A model generated the notes under the pieces. The model saw only the letters and a list, made by a program, of their open reading frames with translations. It was not told the origin of the DNA and made no database searches. A DNA stretch of 64,000 bases from Betaproteobacteria bacterium (GTDB lineage Bacteria; Pseudomonadota; Gammaproteobacteria; Burkholderiales; SG8-39): the NCBI GenBank assembly GCA_004297625.1, contig SCTY01000026.1, forward strand, positions 216,771 through 280,770, read 5' to 3'. The position numbers and the translations under genes were made by a program. Positions 26,837 to 34,988 of this stretch are shown piece by piece (the stretch's first letter is position 1; each line of letters begins with the position of its first letter).

Positions 26837-27139
26837 TTGTTCCTCCAGCGCGTCGCCCGCCAATACGAAGTGACGGGCGCCATCCTCTTCGGGAGCCGGG
26901 CGCGCCGCGACCACCGTCCCGGCAGCGACGCCGATATCGCCGTGCTGTTGCCGGGCCCGCCGGGCGAGTTCGTGAGGACCAAGCTGGCGATGGCCGATCT
27001 CGCCTACGACGTCCTGCTCGAAACGGGTATACGCATCCAGCCGCTTCCGATCTGGGAAGACGAGTGGGCGCACCCGGACAGCTACTCGAATCCCGCTCTG
27101 CAGCGAAACATCGAACTGCAAGGCGTGCGCCTTCAGTGA
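26837..27139 (+). CDS. MNT-type nucleotidyltransferase
   Basis: Minimal nucleotidyltransferase of about 100 residues: the catalytic motif GAILFGSRARRDHRPGSDADIAVLL (G-S-x-R, D-x-D) is intact. Such proteins are antitoxins that AMPylate a HEPN toxin, but no HEPN gene is found next to it; the following DNA holds a vapB remnant instead. The start is uncertain: TTG at 26837 is listed, with no better in-frame codon nearby. Divergent from the RHH antitoxin. Confidence 0.7.
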   Translation: MFLQRVARQYEVTGAILFGSRARRDHRPGSDADIAVLLPGPPGEFVRTKLAMADLAYDVLLETGIRIQPLPIWEDEWAHPDSYSNPALQRNIELQGVRLQ

Positions 27140-27211
27140 TGGCGGCGCGCGCGCTGCGCTTCTCGCCGCCGGAGCCGCGGTCGACCCGAGATCGCGCGTT
27201 CGCACGGCGGC

Positions 27212-27304
27212 TTGATTTCGGCGTTCAGCCTTGCGCTTGAGGAGTTCATTGCCCGACGCAACCAGAAGCGTCTGATCGAGCTGATGGGGAAGCTCAGGAA
27301 CGTT
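27212..27304 (+). pseudogene. vapB antitoxin C-terminal remnant
   Basis: The plus strand reads ISAFSLALEEFIARRNQKRLIELMGKLRN, matching the typical end of VapB antitoxins (AALEEYIRRRKQ..ILELFGKI). The N-terminal half and the cognate PIN toxin are missing, so this is a fragment. Confidence 0.55.
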
Positions 27305-27347
27305 GCGCCCCGGCCTCGAATCGCGCCGCCCACCGTGTGGCGCTGGC

Positions 27348-27716
27348 CTAGCGCCGGCCCGCGAGCGGCACGATCCTGGAGCGCAGCAGCGCGTGATCGC
27401 GCATTACCAGGGGAATCTTGTGCACGACACTGGTGGCAGCGATGAGCTCGTCCGCGGGGTCGCCGCGCACGTCGATGCGGGTGCTTTCGCGTGCGATCTC
27501 CCGCGTCAGGGGCCATACGTGCAGCCGGGCCAGCGCGCGCACGACCTCCGGGTCATCGAGATCTACGGCGATGCGACCGAGCTGCGCAAGCTTGGCGATC
27601 TCCCAGAGCACGATCGTCGAGATGCTCCAAGTGTCGTTTTGGAGCAGCGTGAGCTCGCGGGGCTTCAGCTTGCCGGCGAGGGCGTGCAGCAGGACGTGCG
27701 TGTCAACGTTGAGCAT
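27348..27716 (-). CDS. vapC: PIN-domain toxin, VapC family
   Basis: Toxin of 122 residues beginning MLNVDTHVLLHALAG, with SISTIVLWEIAKLAQLGRI (~residue 32, conserved Glu) and RGDPADELIAATSVVHKIPLVMRDHALLRS (~85-112, acidic residues). This is the VapC subfamily commonly paired with Phd-type antitoxins, and one overlaps its start by 14 bases. It appears complete and functional; predicted to cleave RNA when free. Confidence 0.88.
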   Translation of the reverse strand: MLNVDTHVLLHALAGKLKPRELTLLQNDTWSISTIVLWEIAKLAQLGRIAVDLDDPEVVRALARLHVWPLTREIARESTRIDVRGDPADELIAATSVVHKIPLVMRDHALLRSRIVPLAGRR

Positions 27717-27921
27717 CCCACCGCACGCCGGTGGACAGAATGTCGCCCTTGATCTTGATCTTGTGCTTGAGCGAGCCGATCAGGCTCCCCGAGTCCGTGG
27801 CAAGCGGAATCAGCTTCGCCACGGGCTTTCCCCGCTTCGTGATCACGATCCCGTCCCGGTCCACCTGGTCGATCAACGCCAGGCACTGTTCCTTGAATTT
27901 GGCTGCCGATACCTGTTTCAT
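27703..27921 (-). CDS. Phd/YefM-family antitoxin
   Basis: 72-residue antitoxin with the classic Phd start MKQVSAAKFKEQCLALIDQVDRDGIVITKRGKPVAKLIPL and a toxin-binding tail (LKHKIKIKGDILSTGVRWDA). An ATG two codons earlier (27927) is also possible. It is coupled to the PIN toxin gene downstream. No clear TGTACA operator is seen upstream. Confidence 0.88.
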   Translation of the reverse strand: MKQVSAAKFKEQCLALIDQVDRDGIVITKRGKPVAKLIPLATDSGSLIGSLKHKIKIKGDILSTGVRWDAQR

Positions 27922-27990
27922 GGCCACATTTTACAACTGGTCATGAGAACTGACCCTATCGCCGAAAGCTGTCTGTCGCCCCGTCTAAAG

Positions 27991-28011
27991 AAATGGTGAC
28001 AGTCACCATTT
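27991..28011. repeat. perfect short palindrome
   Basis: AAATGGTGAC and GTCACCATTT surround a single A. The outline matches the GGGGTC palindromes (AAATGG..CCATTT), with GGTGAC in place of GGGGTC, so it may be a variant of the same family. Confidence 0.75.
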
Positions 28012-28100
28012 TTGATGCCCGACTCGGCGGAAGGCGAGTAGCCCGCCGACACAGGGTGAGCGCGAGGCAGGCGTCGATCCGGAAATCGGGCTCTGGCTCG

Positions 28101-28174
28101 AAAAATTGGGGTCAGACCCCTTCCTTTAGCAGGTCGGCAGCCGTTTAGAGGAAGGGGTCCGACCCCATTTTTTC
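28101..28174. repeat. paired palindromic repeat after yjbH
   Basis: Two units, GGGGTCAGACCCCTTCCT and AGGAAGGGGTCCGACCCC, face each other around about 20 bases; A-rich and T-rich ends extend the arms. The pair ends two bases before the stop codon of the YjbH-PAP2 gene and could terminate its transcript. Confidence 0.85.
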
Positions 28175-28176
28175 CT

Positions 28177-31005
28177 TCACTGGAACTCCCACTTCGCGCT
28201 CACCTTGTTCGGCCCGACCGCGATCTTCGGCGCGTTCCTCCCCAGCCGCGAATCCCGGCGCGCTTCCCACGCGATGCTGCCGAGCGCGTAGCCGAGCGCC
28301 GCGCCGCCCACCGTGTCGGAGACCCAGTGCTCGCGGCTGCCGACGCGCGCGGCGTTGGTGAGCGCCGCCACTCCGTACAGCCAGTTCATTCCGAGCTCCT
28401 TCGCGTAAGGCGTCACCGCCGCCCACATCATCGAGACGTGGCGCGAGGGGAAGGAGTGGAACTGGTCCTCCGAGCTGCCGGGGCGGAACTCCGTGTGCTT
28501 GAGCCCGCTGTTGGGGCGCGCGCGGCCAACGCCATATTTCAGGCCCTCGTTCGCGACGAATGCGGCTGCGCCCGCCTCGAGCGCCGCGACGCCGGCATCC
28601 GATAGCTGCGGCCGCGATTCGTCGAAGGCAAAGATGCCCGAAATTCCGAGCGCGGCGAATGGCAACGCGTCGCCCCATTTGACGCCGCGCTTGATCCACC
28701 TCGAGTCCTTGTGCTTGTCCGCGTAATTGAACGCCCGGTTGTCGAGCGCGGCGGAGCCCACCACGATGCCGCCTGCCAGCGCCGCGGTCGCAATCCAGTC
28801 GTAGCGGCCGGCAGCGCGCCCGGCGCTGAAGAAATCGCTCGCGACGAAATCGGGCCAGCGCCGGTCGTAGCCGGTGCCGAGCGAGGGCAGGCTGTAATCG
28901 TCGTCGCGATCGCCGAAGCGCACCAGGCCGTCGGCCGTGTGCATCTGCACCACCGGACGCTCGAGCATGCCGTAAAGATCGGCGGGCGAGGCCACCATCT
29001 GGCCGACGTCGCGCGTCCAGGGCGCAAGCGCAAATCCCGCGGTCGCCTGCGTGTCGCGCGTGAGCATGGTGTCGAGCGGCATCGCCATGAAAATGCCCTT
29101 GTCGTGGTAGGGATTGTCCGGCGAGCCCGGCGAGGTGATGTCCTTGCCGTTGGTGAACGTGTACCACATGCCGACCTCGAAGCCCGAGGGGAAGCGGCGC
29201 TTCACCTCCGCGCGCACGCCTTCGTCCTTCGCAAGGAAGCGGCCCACGCGCAGCGTTCCGGTCACGCCCTGCGCCAGGCGGTAGTTGAGCGAGCCGATCG
29301 CGGTGACCGTCGAGTAGTCGCGGAAGCCGAACCAGTTATCGAACGCGCGCTGCTTCACCCAGTTGGCGTCGATGTCCACGCCCCAGCGGCCGTCGCCCGG
29401 CAGGTAGAGCATCTGGCCGCCGACGCCGCCGAACATCTCTTCGTAGATTCCGGCCGAGAGCCGCCCGTACACCCGCTCGCGCGGCTGATAGAAGCGATTG
29501 ACGAGGAGCCGGGTCAGCTTGAACCTGCCGCCGCGCTTGTACTCCGCGACGTCGGTGCGCACGTGCGGCAGCAGGCTGTTCGAAGGCTGCGTCACGTCGC
29601 TGATGTCCTCGTACAGCGTGAGGCGCGTCTCCGCATTCAGGAACGTGCGCTCCGCGAGGCGGCGGTCGTAAGTAGCCGCGGCGGCGATATCGAACTTGAA
29701 CGCGCCGCTCGGATCGTTGAAGAACGTCGACATGCTCGGCCGCACGCGCAGAAAGCCGCCGGCGATGTTCTCGCCTTTCAGCGCCACGACGTCCGCCTCT
29801 TCGCGCGTGATGACGATGCCTTCGGGCAGCGGCTCCTGGAAGGCGGTGAGCATTTCCGCCCGATCCTTCTCTTCGCGCGCTTCCGCTGGCCGCGCGTATT
29901 CGATGCCGACGTACGGGGCGAGCATCTCGCGCGACGCCATGCCGTTGAAGTAGCGCTGCAGTAGCCGCGTGTCGATGAACGTGTACGTCGCGAGCGGCAG
30001 CGGGCCCTCCTTGTAGGTGATGCGGATCTCGCGCACTTCGAGCGGCGCGAACGAGAGCATCGTTCGCGCCGCACGTCCCACCGCGCGCGGCATGGAGGAA
30101 ATCCGGATGTTGGTCAGCGACGCTTCGAGCCGCCCGTTCGCATAGCTAAGACTCAAATCGCGAAAGTCCTGGGCAAGCAGCGCGCGTCCCAGGCGATCGC
30201 GATGCGCGCTGTCTTCGCGCCACTGCTCTTCCGTCGGCCTTGGATTGATCTTCGTGTAAGGCGCCGGCTCGTCGATCTTCGGCACGAATTCCCGCTTCTC
30301 GAGCGGCACGGTCACGTAGACATTGAAGCCGAGGTTGCCGTGCGAGGTGAATGCCTTCGCACCGTACCAGTCCTTCTGGTATTCGACACCGACGGCCGGC
30401 TCTTTCTTGTAGTCGCCAGCGCCGGAAAGCGCGGAGCCGAAGTCACGCTTGTAGTCGTACGCGTCGTATTCGGCGACGAGACTCCAGTTCGGAACGGCGC
30501 CCGGCGACCAACGCAGGCCGCCAAACGCACCGTCGATCCGCTTACTGCCGTAACCAAGTGTGAGATCGAGTTCCCCCATCCGCTTGGACGCCGCCGCATA
30601 CGCCGCACGAAATACACCCGTGCCGCCACCGACGTCCTGCATTCCTATTCCGACCGCCGGCCAGACACCTCGCTCGGGAAAAACAACAACCTTCGCGTCA
30701 AATGACTTGTCCTTGTAGTCGCCATAGTTGGTATCGGTGCGGTTGGTGAATGCGGCTACGTGGTAGACCCGTGTATAGCGGAAGGAACCTTCGAGCCAGG
30801 GGAACACCGCGACGCTCGACCAGATCGCCTGGTAGGGACGCATGAAGCTCAAACCCGAGCGCCAAGCGCCGTCCGCCGGAACGCGCGCATCCGGCATGCT
30901 AATGAGCCCTGTCTGGCCGGTGACGCTCGGCGTGTCCGCCCGAGCCGCAGGCATCAGCGCGATCCCGGCGGCGACGAAGAGGAAGAGGTGCGTTCTCGAG
31001 TTCAA
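28177..31005 (-). CDS. YjbH-like outer-membrane protein fused to PAP2 phosphatase
   Basis: Exported protein of about 942 residues. After a signal peptide (LFLFVAAGIALMPAARA) comes a YjbH/GfcD domain beginning SVTGQTGLISMPDARV, repeated aromatic and beta-strand-rich to about residue 660, typical of a predicted outer-membrane barrel for exopolysaccharide secretion. The C-terminal 200 residues are a PAP2-type lipid phosphatase with K-x6-RP (KYGVGRARP, ~823), PSRH (~853) and R-x5-H-x3-D (R887, H893, D897). YjbH proteins normally lack this phosphatase. TTG at 31005 or 31035 are the candidate starts. Probably acts with the FecR and GfcA/YjbE-like proteins. Confidence 0.8.
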   Translation of the reverse strand: MNSRTHLFLFVAAGIALMPAARADTPSVTGQTGLISMPDARVPADGAWRSGLSFMRPYQAIWSSVAVFPWLEGSFRYTRVYHVAAFTNRTDTNYGDYKDKSFDAKVVVFPERGVWPAVGIGMQDVGGGTGVFRAAYAAASKRMGELDLTLGYGSKRIDGAFGGLRWSPGAVPNWSLVAEYDAYDYKRDFGSALSGAGDYKKEPAVGVEYQKDWYGAKAFTSHGNLGFNVYVTVPLEKREFVPKIDEPAPYTKINPRPTEEQWREDSAHRDRLGRALLAQDFRDLSLSYANGRLEASLTNIRISSMPRAVGRAARTMLSFAPLEVREIRITYKEGPLPLATYTFIDTRLLQRYFNGMASREMLAPYVGIEYARPAEAREEKDRAEMLTAFQEPLPEGIVITREEADVVALKGENIAGGFLRVRPSMSTFFNDPSGAFKFDIAAAATYDRRLAERTFLNAETRLTLYEDISDVTQPSNSLLPHVRTDVAEYKRGGRFKLTRLLVNRFYQPRERVYGRLSAGIYEEMFGGVGGQMLYLPGDGRWGVDIDANWVKQRAFDNWFGFRDYSTVTAIGSLNYRLAQGVTGTLRVGRFLAKDEGVRAEVKRRFPSGFEVGMWYTFTNGKDITSPGSPDNPYHDKGIFMAMPLDTMLTRDTQATAGFALAPWTRDVGQMVASPADLYGMLERPVVQMHTADGLVRFGDRDDDYSLPSLGTGYDRRWPDFVASDFFSAGRAAGRYDWIATAALAGGIVVGSAALDNRAFNYADKHKDSRWIKRGVKWGDALPFAALGISGIFAFDESRPQLSDAGVAALEAGAAAFVANEGLKYGVGRARPNSGLKHTEFRPGSSEDQFHSFPSRHVSMMWAAVTPYAKELGMNWLYGVAALTNAARVGSREHWVSDTVGGAALGYALGSIAWEARRDSRLGRNAPKIAVGPNKVSAKWEFQ

Positions 31006-31007
31006 AA

Positions 31008-31030
31008 AAAAGGCCCCGGTCAGGGGCCTT
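31008..31030 (-). terminator. rho-independent terminator at the yjbH start
   Basis: On the minus strand AAGGCCCC and GGGGCCTT form a stem around TGACC, followed by eight T. It ends the FecR transcript, yet the T-run reaches the TTG that best starts the YjbH protein. Transcription into yjbH would therefore depend on read-through or another promoter. Confidence 0.75.
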
Positions 31031-31049
31031 CTCAATTGCCGTTATTAAA

Positions 31050-31826
31050 TCAGTGATGCGTCGTGGTGGTGTGCGTCGTCGTGGTGCCTTCGCTCAACGC
31101 GGCTGCTGCGGCTGCCGCTGCGGCACCGACGGCGATTGCCGTGCCGGTGCCGACTCCACCCGCGGCTCCAGTCGCAGCACCGGGCGCGCCGCCGGCTGCG
31201 CCACCTGCCGCGGCTATCGTCACCTGGCTCATGCTGCTGAATGCGCTCGAAGCGGCTGCGGGAAGCGCGGAGACCGGGATCGCCGTGGCGAGCGCTGTCG
31301 CCGAAGTCACCTGGCCGATAGCGCCGGCCGCGAAGGGAACGGTTCCGGCCGAGTTGGCCGCCGCGATTACGCCCTGCGTGACGTTGAGGTACAGCGGATT
31401 CACGATCGCGACCATGAAGTCGGTGCCTCGGATGCCGATCGTCGCCTGCGGCGCGCGGAGCTGGAACGCCGCCTGGCTGCGGCGACCGATCGCGCCGGTC
31501 ACGAAGCGCGCGGCTCCCTTGAGGATGTCGAAAATCGAGCGGTCCTCCTGAGGCGCCGCCTCGTTATAGCGGAAGTCTGCGATGCGGAACTCTGTGTTCT
31601 GATTTAGAAGAACGCTTTGGCCGTCATCAAAGCGCATGAGCAATTGAGCGTCAGCTCCGGTCGTAACGGTGCTTCCAGAAGTGATGCGCTGGTTTTGAGT
31701 CACCGCGGCGCCGTTCGCCCTTACATCGCCGCGGACCGTTTGCACGACGGCATCCGCGAGCGCAATTCCGGGCAAGCCAAGGGCGAATAGCGAAAAGAAA
31801 AGTACCTTCCCGAGTAGTTTGTGCAT
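31050..31826 (-). CDS. FecR-domain exported protein with GfcA/YjbE-like tail
   Basis: 258-residue exported protein: signal peptide (MHKLLGKVLFFSLFALGLPGIALA), FecR domain (~25-150) with VVQTVRGDVRANG and QATIGIRGTDFMVAI, then an Ala/Gly stretch, an alanine-rich hydrophobic helix and the tail SEGTTTTHTTTTHH. The last ~55 residues copy the layout of the small secreted proteins at 23102 and 23786. The ATG at 31826 follows a strong GGGAGGT; the frame is open far upstream without family similarity. No sigma factor partner is present. Likely part of the same envelope-polysaccharide module as YjbH. Confidence 0.78.
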   Translation of the reverse strand: MHKLLGKVLFFSLFALGLPGIALADAVVQTVRGDVRANGAAVTQNQRITSGSTVTTGADAQLLMRFDDGQSVLLNQNTEFRIADFRYNEAAPQEDRSIFDILKGAARFVTGAIGRRSQAAFQLRAPQATIGIRGTDFMVAIVNPLYLNVTQGVIAAANSAGTVPFAAGAIGQVTSATALATAIPVSALPAAASSAFSSMSQVTIAAAGGAAGGAPGAATGAAGGVGTGTAIAVGAAAAAAAAALSEGTTTTHTTTTHH

Positions 31827-31930
31827 CGAGACCTCCCTAGAGCTTGGCCTTCCCCAAGGCCTCTTGGAATTCTCTGTCAACGAATACTGAACTGCAAGCC
31901 TTAAGTCAATGAATCGAGGCTTTGAAGTCC
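31827..31930 (-). promoter_or_regulatory. fecR leader with hairpin, similar to small-protein leaders
   Basis: On the minus strand CTTAAG, GCAGT and CGTT occur with spacing like that in the leaders at 22978 and 23659. Then comes a perfect hairpin, GGCCTT-GGGG-AAGGCC (31846-31861), and CTAGGGAGGT before the ATG. The shared order suggests a common promoter and regulator. The region overlaps the last codons of the upstream WecA-like gene. Confidence 0.5.
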
Positions 31931-33060
31931 GTTCGTTCCGGCCCATGCCGTCGACCGAGGCGTCTTCGCCGAAGCACGAGGGCTCGCGGGGTATGGAAAC
32001 GCACGATTCGCCAGTACAACCAGACATATAGGCCGACGAAAAGGAGGGCGAACAGCTGCAGCATGCTGGTGTGTTCCCAGAACAACGCGGCAGCGGCCGC
32101 TCCAAGAGCAGCCAGGATCCATAGAAAGGGCGACGTCAGCGAGTTTGCAGTAAGCCGGGACTTCGCATCCCGGTCGAGCGGGAAGCGCCGCACCAGGCGC
32201 TTATGCACGAGCATGTGCAAATGCAGGCCGTCCGGCTCGCCGGGCGATTGGCCGCGAAGGATGCGCTTGCGATAGATCGAGAACACCACTTCAGTGACGG
32301 GATAGCTGAATAGCGTCAAAGCAAACCAGGGCGATACTTCGGAATTACGCTGCACCAGCAGAACGGCGAACTCGGCGATCAGGAAGCCGAGCAGGTAGGC
32401 GCCGCCGTCCCCAAGAAAAATCAGCCCGCGCGGGAAGTTATAAATTAGGAATCCGGCAATCGCCGCAGCGAGCAGCACGCAGCTCCACATGAGCGGCATA
32501 TCGCCCACCGTATGCGCGACATAGCCGATCGCCGCCAGGAATATGAGCGACACTACTCCGGCGAGGCCGTTGAACCCGTCGACGATGTTCAGGGCATGTG
32601 CGAAGCCACCCACCGCGAACAGCGTGAACGCAAACGAGACGGCAGTAAATTGCAGCGCCCAGTCGATTCCCGGAATGTCGAGCTGCGCGATCCGCGCGTC
32701 CAGGAACACAAAACCGAGCGTCGCGGAAGCGAAGGTGAGCAGCAGTCGCAAGCGAACACGGACCTGCTTCGTGAAGTCCTCTGCCAAGCCGCCTGCGAAG
32801 GCGAAGATCGAGCAAACAAGGCAGATGGCGATAAGCCCGAAAACCGAAGGCAACTCGTCGCGGAGCAGCACTGCCGCTCCGATCAGGCCTACCAGAACGG
32901 GGATTCCGCCGATTCTTGGGGTCGGCCTCGTGTGGAACTTTTGTGGGCCGCTCTCGGGAAGATCGCAGGAGGAAACGGCGCCGCGTGCGCTCGTATACCA
33001 GATGATCAGGTATCCGATAACTGCGGCGGCCAGAACTCCCCCGAGAACTGCTGCGGTCAA
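31906..33060 (-). CDS. WecA/MraY-family polyprenyl-phosphate sugar-1-P transferase
   Basis: Second initiating transferase of the window, 384 residues with about ten helices. Motifs: GGLAEDFTKQ (~residue 92; the usual DD pair is ED), HALNIVDGFNGLAG (~158), IFLGDGGAYLLG (~217) and DGLHLHMLVHKR (~277, HxH). It loads a sugar-1-phosphate, commonly GlcNAc or GalNAc, onto undecaprenyl phosphate. The start is TTG at 33060, supported by AGGGAAAG six bases upstream. The C-terminus is extended and basic. It opens the heptose cluster's downstream end and could initiate that polymer. Confidence 0.85.
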   Translation of the reverse strand: MTAAVLGGVLAAAVIGYLIIWYTSARGAVSSCDLPESGPQKFHTRPTPRIGGIPVLVGLIGAAVLLRDELPSVFGLIAICLVCSIFAFAGGLAEDFTKQVRVRLRLLLTFASATLGFVFLDARIAQLDIPGIDWALQFTAVSFAFTLFAVGGFAHALNIVDGFNGLAGVVSLIFLAAIGYVAHTVGDMPLMWSCVLLAAAIAGFLIYNFPRGLIFLGDGGAYLLGFLIAEFAVLLVQRNSEVSPWFALTLFSYPVTEVVFSIYRKRILRGQSPGEPDGLHLHMLVHKRLVRRFPLDRDAKSRLTANSLTSPFLWILAALGAAAAALFWEHTSMLQLFALLFVGLYVWLYWRIVRFHTPRALVLRRRRLGRRHGPERTDFKASIH

Positions 33061-33083
33061 GCGATCTTTCCCTTACGTTATTG

Positions 33084-33818
33084 TCAAGCGGCCTGGCGCG
33101 TGGCGATGCTGAAGCCCGCGGCCGTCGCGTCCTTGTAGAACATTTCGACCGTCTCGAGCGAGTAGTGCTCCAGATCCTTGCCCACGAGCGACAGCTTTTT
33201 CAGGATGTCGTTGGTCGCGGTAATGATGTGACAGCCGACGCTATTGGCCTGGAAAACGTTCAGCAGCTCGCGAGGGCTCGCCCAGATCAACTCCGACTTC
33301 GGTTTCGCTTTCATGATCTGGACCGCCTGCGCCATGATCGGCATAGGGTCGCGCCCGGTATCCGCGATGCGTCCGGCAAAAACGGAGATGATCGCGGGAG
33401 TCTTGGCATCGAGCCGCTCGGTGATGCGTTTCACTTGTTCCGCCGTCATGACAGCGGTGACGTTCACTTTTACGCCGGCCTTCGAGAGTCGCTCGATCAG
33501 GACCCCGCTGAATTCCTTCTTCGTGTTCGTGACGGGAATCTTCACGTTCACGTTTTTTCCCCATGACGCGATTTCCAGCGCTTGCGCTTCCATTTGCTCG
33601 AAATCATCGGCGAACACCTCGAACGACACTGGTCGGTCCGGGATCGCCTTCAATACATCGCGCGCAAACGACTTGTAGTCTGCGATGCCGGCTTTGCGCA
33701 TCAGCGTCGGATTGGTGGTGAAGCCTTTGATCATCGGGTTCGCCGCCATCTCTTTCATACCGGTGAGATCCGCGCCGTCGGCGAACAGTTTTACCTTCAA
33801 AGCTTTGACGTCGCTCAT
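33084..33818 (-). CDS. transaldolase
   Basis: Single-domain transaldolase of 244 residues. GFTTNPTLMRKAG (~residue 34) and NVNVKIPVTNTKKEF (~90, with the Schiff-base Lys) are diagnostic; INVFAGR-like IISVFAGRIADTGRD follows. It interconverts sedoheptulose 7-phosphate and fructose 6-phosphate intermediates. Lying next to gmhB, gmhA, hddC and hddA, it probably serves as a dedicated source of sedoheptulose 7-phosphate for GDP-heptose. The ATG at 33818 is chosen because it has a GGAGGGAGT ribosome site; the frame extends upstream without similarity. Confidence 0.85.
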   Translation of the reverse strand: MSDVKALKVKLFADGADLTGMKEMAANPMIKGFTTNPTLMRKAGIADYKSFARDVLKAIPDRPVSFEVFADDFEQMEAQALEIASWGKNVNVKIPVTNTKKEFSGVLIERLSKAGVKVNVTAVMTAEQVKRITERLDAKTPAIISVFAGRIADTGRDPMPIMAQAVQIMKAKPKSELIWASPRELLNVFQANSVGCHIITATNDILKKLSLVGKDLEHYSLETVEMFYKDATAAGFSIATRQAA

Positions 33819-33861
33819 GACGGACTCCCTCCCTAGGAGCGCTGCTTGTCGTTCGTTTCCC

Positions 33862-34404
33862 TTACCGCAGGATTTGATCTGCGGCGTCACTGAGTGACTT
33901 TACCGCAACATAAGGCTCGTTGGGCCTCTTTTCCGAGTATTTCCAATCGATGAAGTAGGCGCTGCAGCCCGCCGCCTGAGCGGCCGCAATGTCACGCCAC
34001 CGGTCGCCGACGAGATAGCTTTGCGCTAAATCAATCCCGAGCTCGCTTGCCGCTTGCAGGAGCATTCCAGGCTTGGGCTTGCGGCATTCGCAGCCGTGCT
34101 GGTCCAAGTGATAACAAATTTTTACAGCATCGATCGGGAGATGCGCGCGCAGATGCGCGTTGATCGCTTCGACCACCTCGCGCCGCTGCTTTCCCGACGC
34201 GACGTCGGGCTGGTTGGTGACGACGATGGTCAGGAATCCCGCTGCTCGCAGGCGCTCGAGCGCGCTCCGCGTGCCGGGAAGGATCTCGACTTCCGCGACC
34301 GAGCGGGGTGGATACGGCTTCCCGTCTCGCACGAGCGCACGATTGAGCACCCCGTCGCGGTCGAGAAAAACCGCGCGCCTCAGCGCTTTATGGTCGACTC
34401 CCAT
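33862..34404 (-). CDS. gmhB: D-glycero-D-manno-heptose 1,7-bisphosphate 7-phosphatase
   Basis: HAD-family phosphatase of 180 residues removing the C7 phosphate of heptose 1,7-bisphosphate. The nucleophile motif is FLDRDGVLN; a zinc loop CYHLDQHGCECRKPKPG (~residue 110) is specific for GmhB; the final motif is VGDRWRDIAAA (~145). The ATG at 34404 overlaps the end of gmhA by 25 bases. The longer open frame upstream is the gmhA shadow. Part of the GDP-heptose set. Confidence 0.9.
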   Translation of the reverse strand: MGVDHKALRRAVFLDRDGVLNRALVRDGKPYPPRSVAEVEILPGTRSALERLRAAGFLTIVVTNQPDVASGKQRREVVEAINAHLRAHLPIDAVKICYHLDQHGCECRKPKPGMLLQAASELGIDLAQSYLVGDRWRDIAAAQAAGCSAYFIDWKYSEKRPNEPYVAVKSLSDAADQILR

Positions 34405-34988
34405 TTGGTCTGACTCGCTTTGAGCTTGGGATGGGAGACAAGAAGATGCCAGACGACCGCCTGGAAGGCTTCGGAGTGTGGCGTCACGGTTTCTGGATTC
34501 ACCGTGGGCACGATGACGCAGGCATCGGCCACCTTGGCGGTATAGCCGCCATCGCGACCGACGATACCCGTGACCTTCGCGCCAACCTGCTTCGCATGCT
34601 TCAATGCTTCCACCAGGTTGGGGCTGATGTTCTTCTCCAGGTTGCCCCCGCCGACCGAGAACACGAACACGCAATCGCGGCTCGTGAGGCGGCTTGTCTT
34701 GAGCCACTCCACAAAAATCGTCGCCCAGCCTTCATCGTTCGTGCGTGCCGTCAACTCCGAGACGTTATCGGTCGGGGCGTACGACTCGATGCCCACGATC
34801 TTGCGGAAGTCGTTGACCGCGTGCGAGCAGTTTCCCGCGCTTCCGCCCACGCCCAGGAAGAAAAGGCGTCCACCCTCGCGCTTGACGGCTGCGAGCATGT
34901 CGGCGACGCGCTCTACGGCATCCGTGTCGATTTTGGTGATGATTGAAACGGCTTCCTCGAGGTGCTGCCGCGCGTAGCTCGCTGTCAT
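34380..34988 (-). CDS. gmhA: phosphoheptose isomerase (SIS domain)
   Basis: Isomerase of 202 residues converting sedoheptulose 7-phosphate to heptose 7-phosphate. The SIS fold is marked by LFFLGVGGSAGNCSHAVNDFRK (~residue 42), DCVFVFSVGGGN (~105) and EAFQAVVWHLLVSH near the end. The active-site region differs from classical GmhA (GNGGSA becomes GVGGSA), as in the form found with GDP-heptose capsule genes. It touches hddC upstream by an ATGA overlap. Confidence 0.85.
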   Translation of the reverse strand: MTASYARQHLEEAVSIITKIDTDAVERVADMLAAVKREGGRLFFLGVGGSAGNCSHAVNDFRKIVGIESYAPTDNVSELTARTNDEGWATIFVEWLKTSRLTSRDCVFVFSVGGGNLEKNISPNLVEALKHAKQVGAKVTGIVGRDGGYTAKVADACVIVPTVNPETVTPHSEAFQAVVWHLLVSHPKLKASQTKWESTIKR

